A stretch of 64,000 nt of DNA, taken from Nitrospina sp. Its GTDB lineage: Bacteria > Nitrospinota > Nitrospinia > Nitrospinales > VA-1. Below, in pieces: positions 53,627-61,289 of this stretch; within the stretch, counting starts at the first letter, position 1, and each line of letters starts with the position of its first letter. The stretch is taken from contig JABIAY010000046.1 of assembly GCA_018653085.1 (NCBI GenBank), positions 1 to 64,000 of the forward strand, in the 5' to 3' direction. Under the pieces are notes generated by a model that worked only from the letters and a program-made list of their open reading frames with translations, made no database searches and had not been told where the DNA came from. The position numbers were made by a program, and so were the translations under genes.

Positions 53627-55693
53627 TCAACTTTTTTTCAAAACAATGCGGGAAAAATCGGCCAACTCTGAAAACAAACCGGAAATCTGTTGAAGCAGGC
53701 AAAGCCGGTTTTTGCGTAACGAGGCATCTTCCACCATGACCATGACTTCATCGAAGAAGCTGTCAACAGCGGGTTTTATTTCTACAATTTTTTCCAGGGC
53801 CTGAGAAAATTCCTTGTTTTGAATATGCCGGAACACCGGGTCCCGAACTTTCAAGTACATCTCGAACAACTTTTTTTCGGCCGGGTCATTTAACAGTCCA
53901 GGGTCCACATCACCCACCGCCTCGTCATTCAGTATGCTGACAACTCTGCGAAAAGCAATTGCCAAAGGTTCGAAGTAGGGTTGCTTTTTCAAATCAGAAA
54001 AAGCCGCAACCTTTGCCCTGATATCAACAATGGAATCCAACCCTGTGGACAATACACAATCAATCGCGTCATAGGGAAACCCCTCTGCGTTCAAATATGT
54101 TTTGTATCGCTGAGAAAATAATTCCATCACGTGATTCCTGATGGTTTCAGGGTCCAGCTTGATTTTCGATCCCATGGAGCCGAGACTCTCCTCCACAAGA
54201 CTGTCCAGCGAAACCTGCCAATTCCGGTGCAGGAAAATCTGTATGATGCCCAGTGCATTTCGTCTCAGGCCATAGGGGTCTTCAGAGCCACTGGGGATCA
54301 AACCCACCCCGATACAGCCCAGAATAGTGTCGAGCTTGTCGGCAACCGCGATAACTGCTCCCAACTCGCTTGCAGGAGGATCGTCTCCCGCAAAGGCAGG
54401 ACGATAATGTTCCTTGATAGCCTGAGCGACTTCGGGCTCCTCTCCCGAATGGGCCGCGTAATATCCGCCCATGATCCCCTGCAGTTCCGGAAATTCATAA
54501 ACCATCAATGTCATCAGGTCAGCTTTGCACAACTGTGCGGCTCTCAATGCCTGCGATTTCTTATCCGGGCAGGCGTGATCGGACAAAACGCCGGCAAGAT
54601 CACAAACCCTTTCCATTTTTTCATGCAAGGTTCCCAGTTTTTTCTGGAAAACGACTCCCTTCAGTGGCTCGACAAAGTCAGCCAAATTTTTCTTTTTGTC
54701 CTCATCATAGAAAAACCGGGCATCTTCCAATCGGGCACGCAAAACCCGCTCGTTGCCATTTTTGATTTCAGGTCCCGCAGACATATTGCTGATCGTAATG
54801 AAGCAGGGCAGTAAATTTTCTTTTCCGTCAGAGACGGGAAAGTATTTCTGGTGATACTTCATCGTCATCACCAATAATTCCTTAGGCAGTTCCAGAAAAC
54901 GGGGGTCAAAATCTCCACGGATAGCAACCGGGAACTCCACCAGATAATTTACGATATTCAGCAGTTCCGTATCTTTTTCCACAAATCCGCCAGCTTCCCG
55001 GGCAAGATTTTCAACCTGCTCAAGAATTTTCTGTTTCCTCAATTCCGGGTCAACCATCAAGAAATGGTTTGCGCTCTCTTCTAAATACGAAGCAAGGTTT
55101 TTCACTTGGAATTTATCGGGTTTTAAAAATCTATGGCCCTGCGACAGGTCACCGCACTGAATACCATCAAAACTGAACTCCAAAGGCTTGCCATCAAAGA
55201 CTGCGATGATCCAATGTAAAGGCCGTGCGAAAGGGCGGGCCTTGTCTGCCCAGCGCATTTTTTTCGGGAAAGAGATATTGCCAATAAGCTGGGGAAGGAA
55301 CTCATTCAGATGGTCCGGAGTAGGGCGGCCTTTTTTCTCTACACGGGCACAGACCACCTCGCCTTTCGGGGTATTATCACGAGTCAATTCAGAAACATCC
55401 AATCCCTTGCCCCTGGCAAACCCCATTGCCGCTTTGGTCGGTTCCCCCTGGTCGTCATAAGCCACAGAAACATTTGGGCCATGAAAGAGCTCCACAATAT
55501 CTTCCTGCAAGGCATCCACCCCTTTTACTGAAATCACCAACCTTCTCGGCGTGCCCAGAATCTCTGGGGCCTCGGCCTTTATCCGGTTGCGGGAGAAAAA
55601 GGAGGCCAATTCCTCACGCATATATTCAAGGGCAGGTTGAACATATCCTGAGGGGATTTCCTCGGAGCCAATTTCTAGAAATAATTCGGGCAT
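53627..55693 (-). CDS. glyS: Glycyl-tRNA synthetase beta subunit
   Basis: The 688 residues from ATG 55693 (MPELFLEIGSEEIPSGYVQP) have the typical bacterial GlyS start. LLVMTMKYHQKYFPV, PSGSEDPYGLRRNALGI and the C-terminal DALR-type anticodon-binding helices follow. With GlyQ it forms the alpha2beta2 enzyme that charges tRNA-Gly. glyQ and glyS are normally adjacent. Here a 2.4-kb opposite-strand gene separates them, and glyS has its own promoter-like sequence. Confidence 0.97.
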   Translation of the reverse strand: MPELFLEIGSEEIPSGYVQPALEYMREELASFFSRNRIKAEAPEILGTPRRLVISVKGVDALQEDIVELFHGPNVSVAYDDQGEPTKAAMGFARGKGLDVSELTRDNTPKGEVVCARVEKKGRPTPDHLNEFLPQLIGNISFPKKMRWADKARPFARPLHWIIAVFDGKPLEFSFDGIQCGDLSQGHRFLKPDKFQVKNLASYLEESANHFLMVDPELRKQKILEQVENLAREAGGFVEKDTELLNIVNYLVEFPVAIRGDFDPRFLELPKELLVMTMKYHQKYFPVSDGKENLLPCFITISNMSAGPEIKNGNERVLRARLEDARFFYDEDKKKNLADFVEPLKGVVFQKKLGTLHEKMERVCDLAGVLSDHACPDKKSQALRAAQLCKADLMTLMVYEFPELQGIMGGYYAAHSGEEPEVAQAIKEHYRPAFAGDDPPASELGAVIAVADKLDTILGCIGVGLIPSGSEDPYGLRRNALGIIQIFLHRNWQVSLDSLVEESLGSMGSKIKLDPETIRNHVMELFSQRYKTYLNAEGFPYDAIDCVLSTGLDSIVDIRAKVAAFSDLKKQPYFEPLAIAFRRVVSILNDEAVGDVDPGLLNDPAEKKLFEMYLKVRDPVFRHIQNKEFSQALEKIVEIKPAVDSFFDEVMVMVEDASLRKNRLCLLQQISGLFSELADFSRIVLKKS

Positions 55694-55749
55694 ATCATTT
55701 GAACTCGGTTTAAACAATCACAAGACAACATTAGTTGGCAAAAACGGGT

Positions 55750-55777
55750 ATTATCGAACAAATATTCATAAAGTCAA
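55750..55777 (-). promoter_or_regulatory. Candidate sigma-70 promoter of glyS
   Basis: On the minus strand TTGACT and GATAAT are 16 bases apart, with the start predicted near 55743, 50 bases before the glyS ATG. A similar TTGACTTTAT box precedes glyQ at about 59186. It supports glyS being transcribed separately from glyQ. Confidence 0.45.
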
Positions 55778-55903
55778 CCACCAGCAGGGGGAGGTACCCA
55801 TGTTCATAGCATATGTTGAAAATTTTTCAGGGTTATGCAATGTTAAGGGTTCTCTTAAAATTAATCTGAATCAAAAACCCATGTTTCCCATTAAGGTTGT
55901 TTC

Positions 55904-58264
55904 ATGACCACCATTATTATTGTCATCATTGCGGTTGTCGTGCTGGTCGTGCTGGGTTCTAAAATATTTTCGTCGGGCTCTTCCGGCTCTTCTCGCCAGA
56001 GTGAGATGGCCCCCGGTACTAACGAGCCTTCCTCCAAAAAGGAAAAGAAAGAAAAGGCGGCCAAGTCCCCCGTTGAAAAGAGCCTGAAATTTTCCTCCGA
56101 CATGGATGTCAGTGGTGCGGCCCTGTTTCGTCCCCCGCCCGAGGCCACGCTGTTCACCGGTCGAAAAGAGATATTGAAAGAAATCGCCTCCAAGGCCACG
56201 ACACGTCCGATCATGATAGGGATCAGCGGATTTTCGGGAGTCGGGAAAACCTGCCTGACCATTCCATTGAGCACCATGTTTGCCTCCCAGTATCCCGGTG
56301 CCCGCCTGTTTATAGACATGCAGGAGAATCATCCGGCTCCGCCTTCTGCGGAGGATATCATGCGGCGGATCATTTTAAAATTCCACCCTACTCAGCCCCT
56401 GCCCACTGATGAAAAAAAACTGACTAAACTGTATCGTGTGGCCTTAAAAAAACACAAAGGCATTTTGATTCTGGATAACGCCTCCGGTATTCAGCAGGTC
56501 AATCCCTTGATCCCCCCTTCTTCCTGGCTGTTAATCGTGACTTCGACCAAACCGATCATAATGCCAAAAATGGTTGCCATTGCACTGCAACCTATGGAAA
56601 TTCTGGAGGCCCATACCTTATTGACCCGATGGGCTCCTGAAATCAGCCCGGCTATCAAAGAAATTTCCCTGATTTGCCAGGGCATCCCGCTGGCTCTGGA
56701 AATTACTGGCAAACTTTTTGCCATCAACTCCACCATGGCTCCGGATTATTTCGCAAAAAAATTCAAGGAAGCCCAGGAAAGCATAGGGGGAGGCGGAGAA
56801 ACGAGCAATTTAATTGATGGGGTTCGGGCCACACTGACCCTTAGCTATAATATGTTGCCGGAAAAAACCGCTCAGGTTTTCAGAAAACTTTATGTTTTTC
56901 CAGAATCTTTCACGGCAAGTGCCGCGTCCTTTATTTGTGAAGATCCTAAAGGCCTTTCACTTACCGGCTTGGAGAAGTTTGGCCTGATACAGCACAATGT
57001 CAATACCAACCGATTTTCCCTGCACCCTCAGATTAGAAAATTTATCAAGCCTTTGTTGAAATCTGCTGATCGGGCCATGGCAGAAAAACGTCTTGCTACC
57101 GAATTCATGAATGTGCTGGAAACCGCTTATCACCATATAAAAAAGGGTGGCAAAGACGCCGTAAAAGGATTCCGGTTGTTTGACCTGGAACTCGAAAATA
57201 TTAAAGCAGGCATGGAATGGGGCCGCAAACATTGTGCTCAGGATAAAGATGCGGCGCGAGTTTGCAGTGCCTACGTTGAAAACGGGGCCACGATGATTGG
57301 CCAGCGCCTGTCCCCTGCAGAATGCATCCAGTGGTTTGAAGCGGCCCTCTCCGCCGCCAAGCTACTGGAAGACAAAGAGGCTGAAGGCCAGCATCTTCTG
57401 AACCTGGGTCAACAGTACGTTCTGCTGAACCGATCACAAGAGGCGATGGACACCCTGCAACGCGCACTCGCGTTTTGCAAAAAGGAAGGGGATATTGAAG
57501 GGCAAAGGACCGCTCTCCAGCAGTTGGTCCTGATCTGCCTGAAAAATAATAATTACAGTTTTGCCACTGAACATATGGAGGAAGACCTTGAGCTGGTGAG
57601 GGCCAGTGGGGACGAAGAAGAAGAGTTTAAACTTTTAGTGCAGCTAACAAAATTTTGTACGCAAAATAAGGAATACAATAAAGCGGTCCATACTGGGGAG
57701 AAGGCAATAGAACTGGCCACGATAAACGATGACAAGCCCCTGGAGATCACTCTGCTTCTCAGTCTGGGCAAAGGGTACGCGGAGATTGGGGAAGCGAAAA
57801 AAGCTCTCGAGAAACTTGAAATGGGCCTGGAACTTTCCGAAAGAACCAAGGGTTCACCTCTCCAGCTTGAACTGATCACGCAGGTCGGTAACGCGGCTCT
57901 CAAGGCCGGTGATATCCCCGGTGCCCTGAAGCATCTGGTAAAAGGGTTGGAAACAGTACGCAAAGCCAATAACCCGTCAACGGAAGGGTCTTTGCTGATC
58001 CAACTGGGTGAGGTCCATATGCATAACCAGGACGAGGATCAGGCTACGAAATATTTGGAAGAGGCTCAAGGCCTGTCTCAAAAAATCAAAGACCGCTTGA
58101 TGGAAGGAAGAACACTGTGGGTATGGAGCCAGGCTTTGGGGAAAGCAGGCAACCTGGCAGGAGCAGTCAGCCGGGGGCAGGAGGCTCTAAAAATTTACGA
58201 AGAACTCAAAAAGATCGAAGCCAAAGACATTCGCACCCAAATTGAGAACTGGTCCAAAGACTAA
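55904..58264 (+). CDS. Membrane-anchored STAND NTPase (NB-ARC type) with C-terminal TPRs
   Basis: An N-terminal membrane anchor (residues 3-18, TIIIVIIAVVVLVVLG) is followed by a Ser- and Lys-rich linker to about 65 and an NB-ARC-like module. Walker A is GFSGVGKTC (109-117), Walker B ILILDN (187-192), a sensor-like WLLIVTSTK (208-216) and GIPLAL (260-265, the GLPLA motif). From about 455 to the end come TPR helices (for example AMDTLQRALAFCKKEGDIEG and AKKALEKLEMGLELSERTKG). STAND proteins are switches that oligomerise after sensing, in regulation, cell death and antiphage defence. No effector domain is seen. It lies between glyQ and glyS on the other strand and ends two bases from glyQ. Confidence 0.85.
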   Translation: MTTIIIVIIAVVVLVVLGSKIFSSGSSGSSRQSEMAPGTNEPSSKKEKKEKAAKSPVEKSLKFSSDMDVSGAALFRPPPEATLFTGRKEILKEIASKATTRPIMIGISGFSGVGKTCLTIPLSTMFASQYPGARLFIDMQENHPAPPSAEDIMRRIILKFHPTQPLPTDEKKLTKLYRVALKKHKGILILDNASGIQQVNPLIPPSSWLLIVTSTKPIIMPKMVAIALQPMEILEAHTLLTRWAPEISPAIKEISLICQGIPLALEITGKLFAINSTMAPDYFAKKFKEAQESIGGGGETSNLIDGVRATLTLSYNMLPEKTAQVFRKLYVFPESFTASAASFICEDPKGLSLTGLEKFGLIQHNVNTNRFSLHPQIRKFIKPLLKSADRAMAEKRLATEFMNVLETAYHHIKKGGKDAVKGFRLFDLELENIKAGMEWGRKHCAQDKDAARVCSAYVENGATMIGQRLSPAECIQWFEAALSAAKLLEDKEAEGQHLLNLGQQYVLLNRSQEAMDTLQRALAFCKKEGDIEGQRTALQQLVLICLKNNNYSFATEHMEEDLELVRASGDEEEEFKLLVQLTKFCTQNKEYNKAVHTGEKAIELATINDDKPLEITLLLSLGKGYAEIGEAKKALEKLEMGLELSERTKGSPLQLELITQVGNAALKAGDIPGALKHLVKGLETVRKANNPSTEGSLLIQLGEVHMHNQDEDQATKYLEEAQGLSQKIKDRLMEGRTLWVWSQALGKAGNLAGAVSRGQEALKIYEELKKIEAKDIRTQIENWSKD

Positions 58265-58266
58265 GT

Positions 58267-59148
58267 TCAGGGTTGCAGGTGCTTTTTCAGCAGAGGAAAC
58301 TCCATTGCTTCCCTCTGTTGTACATACCTTTCAGCACATAACCGAGCCAGGTTTCTTACCCGGCCTATGAACCCGGTTCGCTCCGTGACACTGATCGCTC
58401 CCCTGGCATCCAACTGATTGAAGGCATGTGAACATTTTAAAGTATAGTCGTACGCAGGCAGAACCAGTTCCTGCTCCAGCAAACTCTTCGCTTCCGCTTC
58501 ATACATATCAAACCACTGGAATAACCGCTCCTTATCCGATGCTTCAAAATTGTAACGCGAGAACTGTTTTTCCGTTTCCAGATGAACATCGCCGTATAAA
58601 ATATTTTCGTTCCATTTAAGATCATAAACATTGTCCACGTTTTGCAGGTACATGGAGATGCGTTCCAGTCCATAGGTCAACTCGGCAGTGACGGGTTTCA
58701 AGTCTATACCGCCGACCTGTTGAAAATAGGTGAACTGTGTGATTTCCATGCCATCCAGCCATACCTCCCACCCCAAACCCCAGGCCCCGAGTGTGGGTGA
58801 TTCCCAATCGTCTTCTACAAAACGGATATCGTGTTTTAGTGGATCCACCCCCAATGAAGTCAGGCTTTCCAGATAAAGATCCTGCACGTCTTCAGGCGAT
58901 GGCTTCAAGATGACCTGAAACTGGTAATAATGCTGAAGCCGGTTGGGATTTTCCCCGTACCTGCCATCAGCGGGCCTGCGTGAAGGCTCGACATAAGCGG
59001 CACTATAGGGCTCCGGACCCAATACACGGAAAAACGTGCAGGGGTTAAACGTCCCCGCGCCCACTTCAATGTCATAGGGCTGGTGCAGGGCACATCCCCT
59101 GGATGACCAGAAGTTTTGTAGATTAAGAATGACATCCTGAAAATTCAT
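58267..59148 (-). CDS. glyQ: Glycyl-tRNA synthetase alpha subunit
   Basis: From ATG 59148 ([20 protein letters not shown]) the 293 residues carry the catalytic motifs [20 protein letters not shown], the [15 protein letters not shown] block and [15 protein letters not shown], all standard for GlyQ. It is the class II catalytic subunit partnered by GlyS. There is no ribosome binding site before this ATG, and a TTGACT-N16-GATACA sequence ends ten bases upstream, so a leaderless or very short-leader mRNA is possible. The frame begins at a TTG at 59166. Confidence 0.96.
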   Translation of the reverse strand: MNFQDVILNLQNFWSSRGCALHQPYDIEVGAGTFNPCTFFRVLGPEPYSAAYVEPSRRPADGRYGENPNRLQHYYQFQVILKPSPEDVQDLYLESLTSLGVDPLKHDIRFVEDDWESPTLGAWGLGWEVWLDGMEITQFTYFQQVGGIDLKPVTAELTYGLERISMYLQNVDNVYDLKWNENILYGDVHLETEKQFSRYNFEASDKERLFQWFDMYEAEAKSLLEQELVLPAYDYTLKCSHAFNQLDARGAISVTERTGFIGRVRNLARLCAERYVQQREAMEFPLLKKHLQP

Positions 59149-59206
59149 AGCGTCTGGGTGTATCAAAGTTTAGCAGATAAAGTCAACCCCCCCCCTTGGC
59201 AGGAGG

Positions 59207-59794
59207 CTACTTCAAATCATCAAACTCGCGCCGAACCGATTCAATATTTTTTCGGTAACTCTCTCCATCTCCATAGCTGAAAAACTTTGAGTACCTGCCA
59301 TGTACAAACCGGATTTTTCGCGCGTGCTTGATCGGACACCAGTATTGCTCGGTCCTGGCCGCTATCTCCTGAACATAACCGATCAAGCCGTTAAAATATC
59401 CGCAATAGACACAGTTCATTTTTTCCAAGCCGTTCAGATAACTGAGGTAGTGCCGGTCGAAGACAATATAGTCTTTACGATTTACTTTAGGGATTCCATA
59501 TATTGGGAAACAGATCGCCTGGTAAAAAGACATCACCATATCCATGAAAACAGCGGGAAACAAACAAGACCAGATCACCGGCGCAGTCAGAATATTTAAA
59601 ATCGCCGCGTCCTTCAGGTAATGGCGGATGCGTTTGATCAGCAGACGGTGTTGCGATTTTACCTCCTGCTCAAAGCTGACCCGCTTGCGCTGGACCGTGT
59701 AAAAAAATTCTTCTTCCCCTTTTTGAAGTTCCAGGATCAACTTATGCTCCAGCTTTCGGATACCTTCCAGAATTTCCGCCAGTTTGTCGTCCAT
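59207..59794 (-). CDS. Conserved membrane-associated protein with CxxC motif, function unknown
   Basis: The 195 residues begin with a coiled coil (1-55, with KLEHKLILELQKGEEEFFYT). A hydrophobic hairpin (about 65-98, ILNILTAPVIWSCLFPAVFM and then DMVMSFYQAICFPIY) follows. A conserved block NCVYCGYFNGLIGYVQEIA then RTEQYWCPIKHAR includes three cysteines, a possible metal or redox centre. The WCPIKHA block is one I have seen in widespread uncharacterised bacterial proteins. It lies 58 bases upstream of glyQ on the same strand. Confidence 0.72.
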   Translation of the reverse strand: MDDKLAEILEGIRKLEHKLILELQKGEEEFFYTVQRKRVSFEQEVKSQHRLLIKRIRHYLKDAAILNILTAPVIWSCLFPAVFMDMVMSFYQAICFPIYGIPKVNRKDYIVFDRHYLSYLNGLEKMNCVYCGYFNGLIGYVQEIAARTEQYWCPIKHARKIRFVHGRYSKFFSYGDGESYRKNIESVRREFDDLK

Positions 59795-59808
59795 AATTTC
59801 ACCTGAAT

Positions 59809-59890
59809 GAGTTACCCCGTATGGGGCAAACGTGATATTTTTTCAAGGCGTAGCCTTGTTGCAATTTGCCACCAGCGGCTACGCCGGGAA
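59809..59890. repeat. Mosaic repeat fragment
   Basis: It contains taccccgtatggggca (59814-59829, a variant of the TGCCCCGCAGGGGTA hairpin with changed loop) followed by the reverse-order atatt block. At 59872-59886 is ccagcggctacgccg, related to CCAGCGGCTCGCTGG. A strand-flipped arrangement relative to 39.8 kb. Confidence 0.6.
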
Positions 59891-59932
59891 TCTGATAAAA
59901 TTTATGTGTTAACCGCGAACAGGAGATGAATA

Positions 59933-60271
59933 TTGCATACCGTTTACAAGGCACTTTCTCCCGAAGAGGTCGAGCGCATTATCGCATACTGCCAAAGCCA
60001 CACGATACAGAATGGCGGATTGTTTGAGGTTTATCCCGGTCCGGACGGCTTAATGAAAATGGTGGTCGTCAATTCCTCTCCGGAAGATGAACCGCTGGAT
60101 AAGTTTCGTCCTCTGGGAGCTTTTTACTGCAATTACCTCGGTCCCGGCATTATCTCACTGGAAGAGGAAGACCCCCACCATGAAGGCATGCCGTCGGCTA
60201 AACGCCATATCGAAGCCATCAAACAAGTGATCGACGACCTCCAGCGTGCCACTAGGCGTGGGGCCAACTAG
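59933..60271 (+). CDS. Small hypothetical protein whose C-terminus is repeat-encoded
   Basis: The TTG start at 59933 has aggag seven bases upstream. The 112-residue product is soluble with GGLFEVYPGPDGLMKMVVVN and GAFYCNYLGPGIISLEEED motifs that I do not recognise. Its last residues (ATRRGAN, stop) are encoded by the hairpin module CCACTAGGCGTGG and the ggccaactag that follows, so the natural end has been displaced or extended by the repeat. Confidence 0.65.
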   Translation: MHTVYKALSPEEVERIIAYCQSHTIQNGGLFEVYPGPDGLMKMVVVNSSPEDEPLDKFRPLGAFYCNYLGPGIISLEEEDPHHEGMPSAKRHIEAIKQVIDDLQRATRRGAN

Positions 60272-60381
60272 CTATGCACATTTACCTCTGCGGGGGAGAA
60301 AATGAGCAAGCACCCATCAAGCCTCCTATACTTCTTGCTCGCCAAATAAAGTTATGTTCTCTGGGTCCAGCGTCACGCTGG
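60241..60381. repeat. Mosaic repeat between the 112-residue gene and the GspB-like gene
   Basis: It begins inside the plus-strand gene with CCACTAGGCGTGG (60249-60261). It continues through a diverged core (gagcaagcacccatcaagcc, then cttgctcgccaaataaag) and ends with the perfect hairpin CCAGCGT-C-ACGCTGG (60367-60381). This directly abuts the stop of the minus-strand GspB-like gene (60382-60384). So one unit joins the ends of two convergent genes. Confidence 0.82.
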
Positions 60382-61125
60382 TTATTCGCCGATGCGGAGG
60401 TGGACGTTTTCGCCCCGGTAAGAAAACACTACGCGATTCGATTCAATATGCGTGAGGGTAGCTGATTGAACCGTATCACCAACACGGACTTTGCGGTTAC
60501 TGCTTTCGGACGTGGCAACAAAAATGTGGTTGGAAGAACTTCCCTGAGAAAAAAAGATGATGCCTTTTACTTTCAGTTGGGGAATAGAAACTCCTCGTGT
60601 GGCCGACTCCGCAGGGAAGGCAAAAGACTCCGGTTGTTCCACCGCTAGTGTTGCGGTTTGAATCAAATCACGAATTTCGTTAACCTCTCTATGCACCTCA
60701 GGTTCTGAAAAGGACTCGCGAATTTCCGCCACGGGCGGTGAGAAAGTCTCTACAACCGAGGGCAAATTTTCGTTGACCCTCTCTTCGTAGCGCCGCTCCT
60801 GCTCGGAAATGTTAGATAAGGGAATGCCCACTGTCGTTGCAGACCCTTTCTTGTAGGCAAGTGGTAATTTTTGTGCCGGATTCGCCTGAGGAAAATAGGT
60901 CGCTTCATTATTTTTGGCGGATGGCTTGAGCCCCCAAACCAGGGCTAAACCGATTAGGACTCCCGTTATAGCCCAGCCCGCAGACATAAATCTTTTACTG
61001 GAAACTTTGAACGGCTTGCGGGGCTTATGATCTTCTCGCAGGACAAGTTCCTTGAGATCCAGATCTTTTTCCAGCAGCCTTTTATCTTCTTCCAGTTTTT
61101 TGAGCGTCTCTAATATTGTGCTCAT
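60382..61125 (-). CDS. GspB/PulB-like general secretion protein
   Basis: The N-terminus (MSTILETLKKLEEDKRLLEK) and one membrane segment (AGWAITGVLIGLALVWGL) precede a disordered linker. The C-terminal GspB-type domain follows (LKVKGIIFFSQGSSSNHIFV, VRVGDTVQSATLTHIESNRV, VFSYRGENVHLRIGE). GspB/ExeB partners the ExeA ATPase in peptidoglycan remodelling for secretin assembly; the upstream gene encodes an ExeA-like protein. The stop TAA abuts a hairpin repeat. Confidence 0.82.
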   Translation of the reverse strand: MSTILETLKKLEEDKRLLEKDLDLKELVLREDHKPRKPFKVSSKRFMSAGWAITGVLIGLALVWGLKPSAKNNEATYFPQANPAQKLPLAYKKGSATTVGIPLSNISEQERRYEERVNENLPSVVETFSPPVAEIRESFSEPEVHREVNEIRDLIQTATLAVEQPESFAFPAESATRGVSIPQLKVKGIIFFSQGSSSNHIFVATSESSNRKVRVGDTVQSATLTHIESNRVVFSYRGENVHLRIGE

Positions 61126-61150
61126 TCTGTTCCGCTTTCAATAAAATAGG

Positions 61151-61287
61151 CCACTAAGCGTGGACCAGTGTGCAATCGCTTCTGGCGAGCAAAGAGTTAT
61201 CTCGGCCTAATAAGCTATTGCTCATTGGGTCGCGCGTTATGTTCCTCATTTACCTTCGTGCCCCGAAGGGGTATCACGCTGGCGCCG
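61151..61287. repeat. Mosaic repeat between gspB-like and exeA-like genes
   Basis: In order are CCACTAAGCGTGG (61151-61163), ccagtgtgcaatcgcttctg, a core GCGAGCAAAGAGTTATCTCGGC, and agctattgctcattggg. The hairpin TGCCCCGAAGGGGTA and a half hairpin cacgctggcg end the unit. Its full module order, in the opposite orientation, equals that at 48.5-48.6 kb. It sits within what would be one operon, so it does not simply mark transcript ends. Confidence 0.8.
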
Positions 61288-61289
61288 GT

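Noticed and set aside
54131..54814. Plus-strand ORF antisense to glyS
   Set aside because: Shadow of the glyS frame with no independent support.
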